This document shows positions 58,101-64,000 of a DNA stretch of 64,000 nucleotides, one piece after another. The notes under the pieces are model-generated. The model worked only from the letters and a program-made list of their open reading frames with translations, ran no database searches and had not been told where the DNA came from. The translations under genes and the position numbers were made by a program. Position 1 is the stretch's first letter. Every line of letters starts with the position of its first letter. The stretch is from Chlorops oryzae (lineage: Eukaryota; Arthropoda; Insecta; Diptera; Chloropidae), in contig CM035806.1 in NCBI GenBank assembly GCA_020466095.1, positions 131,574,422 to 131,638,421 on the forward strand, given 5' to 3'.

Positions 58101-59878
58101 TGAATCGGATAAACATAATTTGCTTTTATGGAATGACGCAGCGACAATCTAGCCATAATTGGTCTCATACAATTTTTAGTTTCGTTTCATGGAAGATTAT
58201 GCCATAATTGCGCCAAAGCCAACCAAAGATGCGACTTGTTAAGAAAAGAAAGTAGCAAGAAAAGAAAGTTATTTGATTCTAATTGTCAATTAATAAGGCC
58301 AATTTCTAGGGAAAGCACAAAACGAAATCAAGTTAAATAAAATTTAAAAAATTATAAAAATTATAAAAATATAAAAAATATAGAAAAAATAATTAATAAC
58401 AAAGAAATAAGTAGAAAAAAGTGAAAGACAAAAGAATTTACAAATTAAAGAATAACTAAATATTTATTCAAATCGACTTTGCTACGACGAAGGAATTCTA
58501 ACCAGGGTTCGTATTTGAACAAACATGTGCTGCTCATGTTCGATCATTTCACTATTTGCTCATGAGCAAAGTATTCTGATAAAACACATGACACATAATG
58601 CGCATGATCATGTTTCGAAAATCTTATACATTGAACATGTTCGATCGAGAAGTGTTCAGTTCAAACAGCAAATGTTCATGTTCATACAAGATTCTATTTT
58701 GAACACAGTGTGCTTTACGTGTTCAATGTTCAGACGTTTTCATGTTCAATTCATGTTCGTGTTCAGCTCAAACAGAAAGTATTCTTTACTGAATAAAAAA
58801 AATTTATTAAAAAATGTTTATTAAAAATATACTACATAAACTAGACAATGTTTTACAGAAAGTAATGTGTCAAAAGCCAATAACTTAAAGTCTGCTTTAA
58901 GCCATGTTAAGCAAATTAAAGCCTTCTCTGCCATTCTCTCTCCCTCACTCTGTCCAAAACCTTCTACCGCATGAGCATAGAGCATTTTACTGTGAACACG
59001 TACATTTTGATTTTGAACATGATCTGAACATGAGTGTTCAAATACGAACCCTGATTCTAACGATTCACTGTCGAAGTTCATTCTTCGAAGTGATAATTCA
59101 AATTTCCAATACATGTTGTGTAAATTCTTCGATCAATGAAGAAAATACCCATTGAAGAAAACGGGTATTTGAAACAAGTTTTTTGTTTTTAAGGAAACCT
59201 ACTCGATTCGTGCGAAGAACAAATTTAAGACGTCTGAGACTAAGGCCCGATATTACAGTGCATACTTAAGGCTCGCTTAAGTTAAGCAAGCTTTGAGACT
59301 TAAGAACACCTTAAGTGTCAAGTGTTTTTTTAACTGTTAATTTTTATCCAAAGCTTACGAAAATTGTGTTCGGTAGGGAACAATTTAAAAACATATATTT
59401 TTTGAATACTTAAGGATGCCTTATCGCTCAAGCAAGCCTTAAGTCTGTTAAGAATTTTTACAGTAAAAATTTCTTAGTTGATCCTTAATAGACCAAGATT
59501 TAGCGTTTAAGCTATCCTGAAGAATCAATTGTTTATTTTCAACGAAATAACACCCCAATGCGTGTGTTCGAAACTAGTTTTAAACATTATCGAATTTCCA
59601 TTGTTAGCTATTTAATTTTCTTTAAATTATGAAAAAGAACACAAAAAATAATAAAATAAGAAAATAAAATTAAAAGGAAAAGGAAAAGGAAAAGGAAAGG
59701 AAAAAAGAGATTAATTCTTCCAAAGTAAGGGACAGAGGGTTAAGCACCATAAAATTTTGAATTTTAAAAAGTATTTAGAATTGTTACCGTGAGATTTTGT
59801 GAGTTATGTACGTACATAGACATCGTTTACCTGGTGGCCGGGACCCACTCTTATCTCTCCTTGAGTGGAGGCCGCCAT
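37015..59878 (-). CDS. Gug: Grunge/Atrophin transcriptional corepressor (14 coding exons)
   Basis: This encodes the fly Atrophin, a nuclear corepressor homologous to vertebrate RERE/ATN1. Known family roles are recruiting histone deacetylase through ELM2-SANT and acting with nuclear receptors such as Tailless. The start [16 protein letters not shown] at 59878, ELM2 (about residues 17-100), SANT (about 120-165, [23 protein letters not shown]), and a basic patch [14 protein letters not shown] are clear. Next come a long low-complexity middle with poly-Ala, poly-Gln and Pro/His/Ser-rich blocks, and the conserved C-terminal Atrophin region ([41 protein letters not shown]). Exons: 59831-59878, 52755-52911, 52589-52665, 43729-48796, 43407-43530, 43184-43328, 42947-43104, 42101-42160, 39560-39643, 39371-39491, 38263-38362, 37966-38060, 37862-37914, 37015-37156. 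All introns are GT-AG. Exon 4 needs three single-base gaps restored; the sum is then 2144 codons. Confidence 0.95.
37862..37914 (-). CDS. Gug: Gug exon 13 (53 bp)
   Basis: It encodes [17 protein letters not shown], ending two bases into an Arg codon. Acceptor ATATGTTCAG, donor GTGAGT. The phase continues exactly from exon 12. Confidence 0.88.
37966..38060 (-). CDS. Gug: Gug exon 12
   Basis: It encodes [20 protein letters not shown] and [11 protein letters not shown]. Acceptor TTTTTCTAAAG; the donor CAG-GTTCTC is weaker than average. Phase 0 end. The SEVLLR motif aligns with the late Atrophin region. Confidence 0.87.
38263..38362 (-). CDS. Gug: Gug exon 11
   Basis: It encodes [20 protein letters not shown] then [13 protein letters not shown], ending one base into a codon. 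Acceptor AAATTTCAG, donor GTGAGT. The His-rich run parallels the HSHIHSHLHLH stretch of RERE. Confidence 0.9.
39371..39491 (-). CDS. Gug: Gug exon 10
   Basis: It encodes [40 protein letters not shown]. Acceptor TTCTTTGCAG, donor GTATGT, phase 0 end. The sequence matches the His/Pro-rich Atrophin C-terminal region. Confidence 0.9.
39560..39643 (-). CDS. Gug: Gug exon 9
   Basis: It encodes [20 protein letters not shown] and HWMEYYR. Acceptor CTTTGTAG, donor GTATGT; it ends two bases into an Arg codon. It is separated from exon 8 by a 2.5-kb intron carrying a MITE and a mariner fossil. Confidence 0.9.
39754..39883. mobile_element. 130-bp MITE in a Gug intron
   Basis: GGGCCGTTTGCTTATGTTCTG-type left end (first 20 bases) matches, in inverse, GGACCGTTTGCTATTGTCCT at the right. 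Inner AAGCTCTT / AAAGCTTT blocks extend the foldback. It is non-coding. Confidence 0.7.
40451..41913. mobile_element. possible hAT element enclosing a mariner fossil
   Basis: TAGGAATGCACGCA at the left and, in inverse, TAGGGATGCATCGG at the right look like hAT ends of the same type as at 34425. The flanking octamers differ, so the pair may be unrelated or very old. Confidence 0.4.
41060..41580 (-). pseudogene. mariner transposase remnant
   Basis: On the minus strand, codons for NRIVTCD-stop-[27 protein letters not shown] and [10 protein letters not shown] are followed after frameshifts by [15 protein letters not shown] and [20 protein letters not shown]. This is the catalytic half of a mariner (DD34D) transposase with all three Asp positions still readable. 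Stops and shifts make it dead, and the N-terminal DNA-binding half is missing. It sits in the intron between Gug exons 8 and 9. Confidence 0.85.
42101..42160 (-). CDS. Gug: Gug exon 8 (micro-exon, 60 bp)
   Basis: It encodes [20 protein letters not shown] using one base from the previous split Ser codon. Acceptor TTATTTCAG, donor GTACAG. It ends two bases into an Arg codon. Phase matching to both neighbours supports it. Confidence 0.88.
42947..43104 (-). CDS. Gug: Gug exon 7, poly-Gln/Ala then Atrophin box
   Basis: It opens with 12 Gln codons (mixed CAA/CAG) and alternating Ala/Gln, then [19 protein letters not shown] and [10 protein letters not shown]. The last motif is a near-invariant Atrophin signature. 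Acceptor AATTAAAG, donor GTAAGT. Confidence 0.92.
43184..43328 (-). CDS. Gug: Gug exon 6
   Basis: It encodes [20 protein letters not shown], then the charged helix [24 protein letters not shown] has the same order. The acceptor is TTCTCACAG, the donor is GTACAT, and it ends in phase 0. Confidence 0.93.
43407..43530 (-). CDS. Gug: Gug exon 5
   Basis: It encodes [38 protein letters not shown] and then SA, the start of the conserved C-terminal Atrophin region. The acceptor is TTCATTCAG and the donor GTACGT. It ends two bases into an Ile codon finished by the next exon. Confidence 0.92.
43729..48796 (-). CDS. Gug: Gug exon 4, SANT and low-complexity centre, with three one-base gaps
   Basis: It starts [12 protein letters not shown], then SANT, the basic patch, acidic and Lys/Glu-rich stretches, a poly-Ala block (about 47480-47550), and repeated KYG/LKY-type motifs in the 46.1-46.9 kb part. 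Pro/Ser/His-rich sequence with poly-Gln blocks follows (46.0, 44.1 kb), and the exon ends at PHHPTEP before GTAAGT. The reading frame shifts at about 47010 (Ala codons), 46009 (CAA repeat) and 44140 (CAA repeat), each by the loss of one base. On both sides of every slip the protein is plainly Atrophin, so the slips are most likely sequence errors. Confidence 0.93.
44140..44140 (-). other. reading-frame slip 3 in Gug exon 4
   Basis: The same CAACAACACAAC pattern recurs, again one A short. The correct frame continues through Gln/His repeats to [19 protein letters not shown]. Confidence 0.88.
46009..46009 (-). other. reading-frame slip 2 in Gug exon 4
   Basis: In a CAA/CAG run the coding strand reads CAACAACACAACAAC, one A short of a clean repeat. 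After it the Gln frame continues into [18 protein letters not shown]. Confidence 0.88.
47010..47010 (-). other. reading-frame slip 1 in Gug exon 4
   Basis: In a GCN (Ala) run the coding strand reads GCAGCCGCGCCGCTGCTG; one base is missing between two Ala codons. Upstream the frame is HMHHSAAA; downstream it continues as Ala codons then SAQQPPSSF. Confidence 0.85.
49063..49228. repeat. direct duplication, copy A
   Basis: The segment starting GGTGGCGTCGATGCAAAATC recurs at 50271-50449 in the same orientation, in the intron between Gug exons 3 and 4. Differences are mainly short indels in homopolymers. Confidence 0.85.
50271..50449. repeat. direct duplication, copy B
   Basis: Second copy of the 49063-49228 segment, about 13 bp longer because of extra bases in T, C and A runs. 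Confidence 0.85.
51205..51480 (+). repeat. dispersed TATACCC-type repeat, copy 1
   Basis: TTTTTATACCCGACACACTC opens it, followed by GGGTATATTGCG, GAAATGATCAGCG and a CCGTCTGTCCGTCCGTCTG run. The same order of words appears at 55203 and, inverted, near 61690-61840. It is a widespread type of fly repeat whose class I cannot assign. Confidence 0.6.
51920..52554. mobile_element. 635-bp MITE beside Gug exon 3
   Basis: The ends are CACTGAGCGAACG at the left and, in inverse, CAGAGAAAAAAATCAACCAG at the right, with TA outside both. Inner TTTCAAAAGGAAAATTGTTG / CAACAAGAAAAATTG blocks pair. The end motif is similar to the elements at 4883 and 20136. Confidence 0.6.
52589..52665 (-). CDS. Gug: Gug exon 3, end of ELM2
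   Basis: It encodes [26 protein letters not shown], nearly identical to vertebrate RERE at this position. The acceptor is GGGTCACAG and the donor GTGAGT; it ends in phase 0. A MITE ends 35 bp beyond the donor. Confidence 0.93.
52755..52911 (-). CDS. Gug: Gug exon 2, ELM2 domain
   Basis: It encodes [30 protein letters not shown] and [10 protein letters not shown], the first part of the ELM2 domain, which in this family contacts HDAC1/2 with the SANT domain. The acceptor is TTCGAAAG (weak in pyrimidines) and the donor is GTAATACT. It ends one base into a Gly codon. Confidence 0.93.
55203..56234 (+). repeat. TATACCC-type repeat with four tandem 125-bp units
   Basis: It opens TATACCCAGCGTAAGCGGGG and closes with GGTATTTCAAAGTCGGGCCT then CTTTCTTACTTGTTT. 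From about 55640 to 56150 a unit of about 125 bp (GAAGTAAAAGGCGTAGAAGC, CATAGGTTCACCAAGGCGAA, CCCACTGCCACGCCCACAAA) is repeated four times with a few changes. Open frames across it only reflect the tandem unit. Confidence 0.8.
56323..56801. mobile_element. 479-bp hAT MITE nested in the larger hAT element
   Basis: CAGTGATGCCAGATT at the left is mirrored by AATCTGGCATCACTG at the right. CCGAAGCC is duplicated exactly at both sides (56315-56322 and 56802-56809). The target itself is a GGCCGAAG-type word of the host element end. Confidence 0.93.
56884..57320. repeat. T-rich low-complexity tract
   Basis: Almost only T and A in [12 protein letters not shown] words. Open frames rich in Phe/Tyr/Leu here are compositional artefacts. 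Confidence 0.85.
57548..57859. mobile_element. 312-bp PIF/Harbinger-like MITE
   Basis: GGGGTCGTCCATATATTACG at the left and, in inverse, GGGGCCGTCCATATATTACA at the right are flanked by TAA on both sides (57545-57547 and 57860-57862). A 3-bp TAA/TTA target with GGG-starting ends suits PIF/Harbinger. It carries a run of about 17 G near 57758. Confidence 0.8.
57870..58010. repeat. TTTTATTTACTTTTTTC tandem tract
   Basis: About eight imperfect tandem copies of a 15-17-bp unit of T with A and C. Confidence 0.85.
58503..59053. mobile_element. 551-bp hAT MITE in Gug intron 1
   Basis: CAGGGTTCGTATTTGAACA is an exact inverted end pair, and ATTCTAAC is duplicated on both sides (58495-58502 and 59054-59061). 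The interior is crowded with CATGTTC / GAACATG words, likely the transposase subterminal sites of the parent. Confidence 0.93.
59680..59705. repeat. AAAAGG short tandem repeat
   Basis: Four to five copies of GGAAAA just downstream of Gug exon 1 in intron 1. Confidence 0.8.
59831..59878 (-). CDS. Gug: Gug coding exon 1 (16 codons)
   Basis: ATG at 59878-59876 opens [16 protein letters not shown] and ends with CAG before GTAAAC at 59830. The phase is 0 and the next exon begins AKLPD. The peptide matches the very conserved start of Atrophin/RERE ELM2 regions. The exon is too short for ordinary open-frame searches and is separated by a 6.9-kb intron. Confidence 0.9.
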
Positions 59879-60082
59879 TACCCTTTAAAAACACTTTTCC
59901 GGTCCAGTGTTAAGCCTTTTATGCTTACAAGGACGAAAGGCAAATCTGAAAGAAGAGGAAGGAAGAAAAAATTGAACTTAGTTTTTTTTTTAACCTGACA
60001 TTTTCTTCTTGAAATCATAAAACTTATCCTTAGAAGTAAGAGCTGAAGAAGTAGACTAGCAAATAAGCATATCAAATTCTCT

Positions 60083-61080
60083 CATTTTTCTCTCTCTTTC
60101 TTTCTTTCTCTCTCTCTCTCTCTCTCTTCTCTTTCTCTTCTCTCTTTCTCTCTCTCTTCTCTTCTCTCTCTTCTCTTTCTCTTCTTTCTCTCTCTATCTC
60201 TTTCTTTCTCTCTCTATCTCTTTCTTTCTCTCTCTATCTCTTTCTTTCTCTCTCTATCTCTTTCTTCTCTCTCTCTCTCTTTCTTTCCTCTCTCTCTCTT
60301 TCTTCTCTTCTTTCTCTCTCTCTCTCTTCTCTTCTCTCCTCTCTTTCCTTCTCTCTCTTTCTTCTCTTCTTTCCTTCTTCTCTCTTTCTTTTCTTTCCTT
60401 CTCTCTTCTTCTTTCTCTATTTCTTCTTATTTCTTCTTTATTTCTTTCTCTATTTCTTTCTCTATTTCTTTCTCTATTTCTTTCTCTATTTCTTTCTCTA
60501 TTTCTTTCTCTATTTCTTTCTCTTTCTTCTCTTTCTCTCTATTTCTTCTCTTTTCTTCTCTTTTCTTTCTCTTTCTCTCTTTCTCTATTCTTCTCTCTCT
60601 TCTTTCTCTATTTCTTTCTCTCTCTTTCTCTATTTCTTTCTCTTTCTTCTCTCTCTTCTTTTTCTCTTTCTTTCTTTCTCTCCTCTTCTCTCCTCTTTCT
60701 CTCTCTTCTCTTCTCTCTTCTCTCTTCTTCTCTTTCCTCTAATCTTCTCTTCTTTTCACTTTCTTCTCTCTCTTCTTCTCCCTTCTTTTCTCTCTTTACC
60801 TTTCATCTCTCCCTCTCCTATCTCCCTCTCTTCTCCTCTCTCACTCTCTCTCTCGCTCTTTCTTCCCTCTCTTCTACTCTCTCTCTCACCTCTCTTTCCT
60901 CACCTCACTCCTCATCTCTTTACCTTCTATCTCTCACCCTCATCTCACCTTCTCATCTTCACATCATCCCTCTCTTATCTTCTCACCCTCTTCTATCTCC
61001 ATTCTAATTCTCTTTTCCTCTACCTCTACCTCTCCTCTTCACCCTCTCCTCATCTTCCTCCTCTCCACGCTCCTCAATTC
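60083..61080. repeat. 1-kb CT/GA tract upstream of Gug exon 1
   Basis: Nearly uninterrupted pyrimidines on the plus strand (CTCTCT, TTTCTTTC, and CTATTTCTTT about 10 times near 60440-60530). On the Gug strand it is a GA-rich tract starting about 205 bp upstream of the ATG. Fly GA repeats bind GAGA factor, but this is also ordinary microsatellite DNA. Confidence 0.9.
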
Positions 61081-61399
61081 ATAATCATTCTCTTTCTCAT
61101 CAAATCTCCATCTAAAGAAGCTTAATTACTGACTCTACATAACCTCTCCCTCTCTCTCTCACGTCCTACCTCGTCTTCTAAATTCACTTCCTCTCTATAT
61201 TTTCCTTTAACGTTCTCATGTTTTCTTTGCTTATATTTTTCAATTTTTATACTTCATTTTAATTTAAACTTTTTAAAAAATTCACATGTCATAATTAGCA
61301 AATAGAGTTAATTATTTCTTACCCCGTAACGATGTCATCGGAGTGTAAAATCTAATTACATTTAAATTTCTCCACATTGAAAAACCGTTAACTGAATTA

Positions 61400-61531
61400 A
61401 TAGTGGGACTCATGCAGCTTCGCAAATTATGGGAAATGAGAAATTTGTCACACAACTGTCAAAATTTATATGAAAATTTACGATGGGAAAAGTTGCGAAG
61501 GCATTTGCGAAGCTGCATGAGTACCACTAAT
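61400..61531. mobile_element. 130-bp MITE
   Basis: TAGTGGGACTCATGCAGCTT at the left matches, in inverse, TAGTGGTACTCATGCAGCTT at the right, with TTA-like bases outside. It is a compact foldback without coding capacity. Confidence 0.7.
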
Positions 61532-61689
61532 GTAGAAAGGAACCTTAACATATCAACGGAAACTGTGTGAAACCGCCGAGAGGTACAAAAATGCTTATGA
61601 TATATTTATTGCTTAATTAGAATTTTAAGGGATATAAAAATGAATTAAATCGGGAAATGCCAAAATTCCTATCTCCCACTGAAAGTGAA

Positions 61690-61840
61690 ATCATGAACAA
61701 ATTTAACCGTTGCTCCAAAATATCAATTTGCGACGTGATTGCGCCGACCGATTCGAAGGAGAACCGATCACAGACGGACATATTCAAATCGATACAGTTT
61801 TCGATCCTGGTCATGAATATACCCTGTAGTGAACAGTTGG
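61690..61840 (-). repeat. TATACCC-type repeat, inverted partial copy
   Basis: Read on the minus strand it gives GGGTATATTCATGACCAGGA, then TCGATTTGAATATGTCCGTC and GATCGGTTCTCC, the same succession as in the copy at 55203-55380. Confidence 0.5.
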
Positions 61841-61860
61841 GCGATTCTCCGAAAATACCT

Positions 61861-62144
61861 AGTACTTTAACCAGAACTAGAAGAACCAGTGCATTTTTTG
61901 GGTAACTTCCAACATAGGTATACTAGTGATAATTGGAATAATCATACAAGTTCATTAAAGTTGAAATACAAATCAATCGATAGTGACTGAAGATAAATGC
62001 TTATCCCTTCGAGGAACAAGGAAAAAAATCGACGATTCTGGTACATATTTCCCGTAAACACCACTGGTATTTAACGGATGAAAATTTTCCCATTTGCCTA
62101 TAAAAGTACTAGAATAATTCTGGTGCATACTGCACTAGTGCTTT
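61861..62144 (+). repeat. dispersed direct repeat, copy 1
   Basis: About 284 bp starting AGTACTTTAACCAGAACTAG and ending TGCATACTGCACTAGTGCTT recurs at 63714 in the same orientation with about one difference in ten. Confidence 0.85.
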
Positions 62145-62200
62145 CCTGTACAGATGTTATACTGATTTTCTACAGAATTTTATATGGGCGAGGGTATGTA

Positions 62201-62286
62201 CAGTGTCCTCTCTCTTAGGCGGACACCTACGGGACCGAAAAATATGTCCGATTAAGAGAAGTGTCCGCAAGGAGAGAGTAACACTG
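62201..62286. mobile_element. 86-bp Tc1/mariner-type mini-MITE
   Basis: CAGTGTCCTCTCTCTTAGGC at the left matches, in inverse, CAGTGTTACTCTCTCCTTGC at the right, with TA outside both. GGACAC / GTGTCC extends the stem. Confidence 0.8.
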
Positions 62287-63189
62287 TATATGATTTTCTT
62301 TACCTATGGAGGTTAGTTCTAAATGTTACAACATCCGTATGAAACTTATGTATGTATATACCCTGCTTACGCTGGATGAATTTTTCAGTGACAGCTTTAG
62401 TCTCGACGCCATATGGTCGCATATGAAACGAGTAGGCCCAAAATGTCTTTATTACGCACCTACAGATAATTCGTTATTCGGCCGAGAGTTTGACCGAATA
62501 TTCGGTATTCGGCCAAATCAATATTCGTAGCATCACTAGTTTAAAGAATTTTTTGGCATATTAAACGGGAGTAGTCCTGGTATTTTTGTAACTATTTAGT
62601 TAGAGGAAAGTAGGAATCACTGCAAGGGACATAAATGACCATTTCCTCGGAAATTATTAAGTAAATATTATTATTTTTTAATATTTTCGAAGTACCAAAA
62701 AAATGCAAAATTAGCCTTTTTTCCCAGCATTGGTTTAAAAAAGCTATCCCCGCTAATGAAATGAGTTAACAAAAGCCTCTGCCATTAAGAAGATTATAAC
62801 CGTCAGCAAATTTACTTCATAAGGCATTAAGTAAAGAAATATAAATAAAACAGAATATCTCCTCCTCAAAAAGGTATTACAACAATAAAAATAGGAGGCA
62901 GAATAAAATGGGTGTTCGATGTAACATGCCGAGAAGGACGAAAAAGTACAAGCGTTCGTTCGTATGTATTCGAAGGGGAATAAACGAAAATCAACCACCG
63001 AAATCAGGGCTCACTGCTCAGACAAACCGAAAAAAAAAAAAAAAACACGAAGACGAATCATTCAGCTATTTAGGTGTAAGGATATTTTGCAATTTCAACG
63101 CAAGTCACCACCGCAACCACCAACATCCGCACCATCGTCACCGTAATGGTCGTAGCCATCACCACCATCGCACCAGCACAACCACCGTA

Positions 63190-63245
63190 AAGGGCATTTC
63201 AGTTCACATACACACTCTAGCACTCGGTCGGTCGCTCGCCACTAA
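63190..63245 (+). promoter_or_regulatory. weak promoter-like motif
   Basis: TTTCAGTTCACATAC resembles the arthropod initiator TCAGT. A CGGTCGGTCG stretch lies about 26-34 bases downstream, near where a downstream promoter element is expected. No plus-strand gene can be identified after it within the window, so this is only a candidate. Confidence 0.2.
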
Positions 63246-63713
63246 CATCAACTAAAAGCGTATTCGTTCGAAAAGCGACCATAATTCCCTTTCAAATTCA
63301 GGATATTTATTTACATCGATTTTGCGCGTAAACGCTGCAATATTCTTAAGAGCACATTTAAATTTAAAATTTTATACACAAGTCAATCAATGCCAACAAC
63401 ACGATCCAGTCTTACTCCGAGACGTCGAGAGCAAATTCGAGGGAGGACGAATAATCGACGAACCTCAAAAGGCATAAAACAATCGAAGAATCGGTCTATA
63501 CTTTTTATGCCTCAATTTCGAAGCGGAAACAAAATGTTTTAGCCAACAATGAATACGACGTGGAAAAACTGACAGGAGGGATAGAGATGGTTTTTTGACG
63601 TTGGTGGCCAGTGCTGCTATTCGGAAGGATTTTTCCCATTTGCGGGGAATTTCTTTATTTTGTATTCAACCTGAACAAAAAAAAAAAAAACTTCTTCAAA
63701 TATTTTAAAGTAC

Positions 63714-64000
63714 TAGTACTTTTACCAGAACTAGAAGAACCAGTGTAATTTTTGGGTAAGCTTCCACCATAGGCATACTAGTGATAATTGGAATAATCAT
63801 ATACGTTCATTAAAGTTGAAATACAAATCAATCGATAGCTGACTGAACATAAATGCTTATCCCTTCGAGGAACAAGGAAAAAAATCGACGATTCTGGTAC
63901 ATTTTTCCCATAAACACCACTGGTATTTAACGGGTGCACATTTGCCCATTCGCCTATAAAAGTACTAGAATAATTCTGGTGCATACTGCACTAGTGCTTT
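63714..64000 (+). repeat. dispersed direct repeat, copy 2 (runs to the window edge)
   Basis: Second copy of the 61861-62144 sequence. The match reaches the last base of the window, so its true end is not visible. Confidence 0.85.

Noticed and set aside
62908..63255. His/Arg-rich 115-codon plus-strand gene
   Set aside because: Low-complexity CAC/ATC repeats with a poly-Lys run from an A tract; no family recognised.
1..64000. CRISPR array or prokaryotic operon
   Set aside because: Spliced gene, fly transposons and composition are eukaryotic; no regularly spaced repeat-spacer pattern was seen.

Overview
The window is nuclear DNA from a brachyceran fly (Diptera). The evidence is a near-complete Grunge/Atrophin gene with fly-type sequence and exon layout, AT-rich introns and spacers, and a dense load of insect transposons (BEL/Pao, gypsy, LOA/R1-type, hAT, mariner, piggyBac-like, PIF/Harbinger-like). 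Gene and intron sizes are larger than in a compact Drosophila genome, so a larger-genome fly such as a tephritid is possible, but the species cannot be fixed from the sequence.

Right half (37.0-59.9 kb, minus strand): the only cellular gene I can support is Gug (Grunge/Atrophin), an ELM2-SANT transcriptional corepressor. I resolved 14 coding exons from ATG at 59878 to TAG at 37015, all joined by GT-AG introns in matching phase. The 16-codon first coding exon lies 6.9 kb from the second. The 5.07-kb central exon carries three one-base losses, each in a triplet-repeat tract (poly-Ala or poly-Gln). If the three bases are counted back, the reading frame is exactly 2144 codons. These losses look like sequencing or assembly errors, not a dead gene. 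The introns hold MITEs, a nested hAT pair, a mariner fossil and a 170-bp direct duplication.

Left part (2.8-22.4 kb): a transposon nest. It contains a 2.07-kb foldback element with TIRs over 300 bp, a possible solo LTR, and a LOA/R1-type non-LTR element with its target duplication (6107-10834). The non-LTR element has an internal deletion fusing ORF1 to the RT region and a second insertion inside its RT. A BEL/Pao LTR element (11207-22353, TSD CAACT) carries a gypsy pol fragment. A hAT MITE sits inside the gypsy segment, and a piggyBac-like MITE sits inside that hAT. A 750-bp hAT MITE splits the left BEL LTR, and a 1.2-kb MITE splits the BEL integrase. No element appears able to move on its own.

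Middle (22.4-37.0 kb): no gene is visible. It holds AT-rich spacer with several small palindromic or TIR elements, AT and ATT microsatellites, and the 3' flank of Gug. Right edge (59.9-64 kb): the upstream flank of Gug, with a 1-kb GA/CT tract, small MITEs, a dispersed repeat present twice in direct orientation, and a weak plus-strand promoter-like motif. I see no tRNA, rRNA, CRISPR or prokaryotic feature. I found no clearly new biological system; the most informative structures are the nested transposon strata and the repeat-linked frameshifts in Gug.
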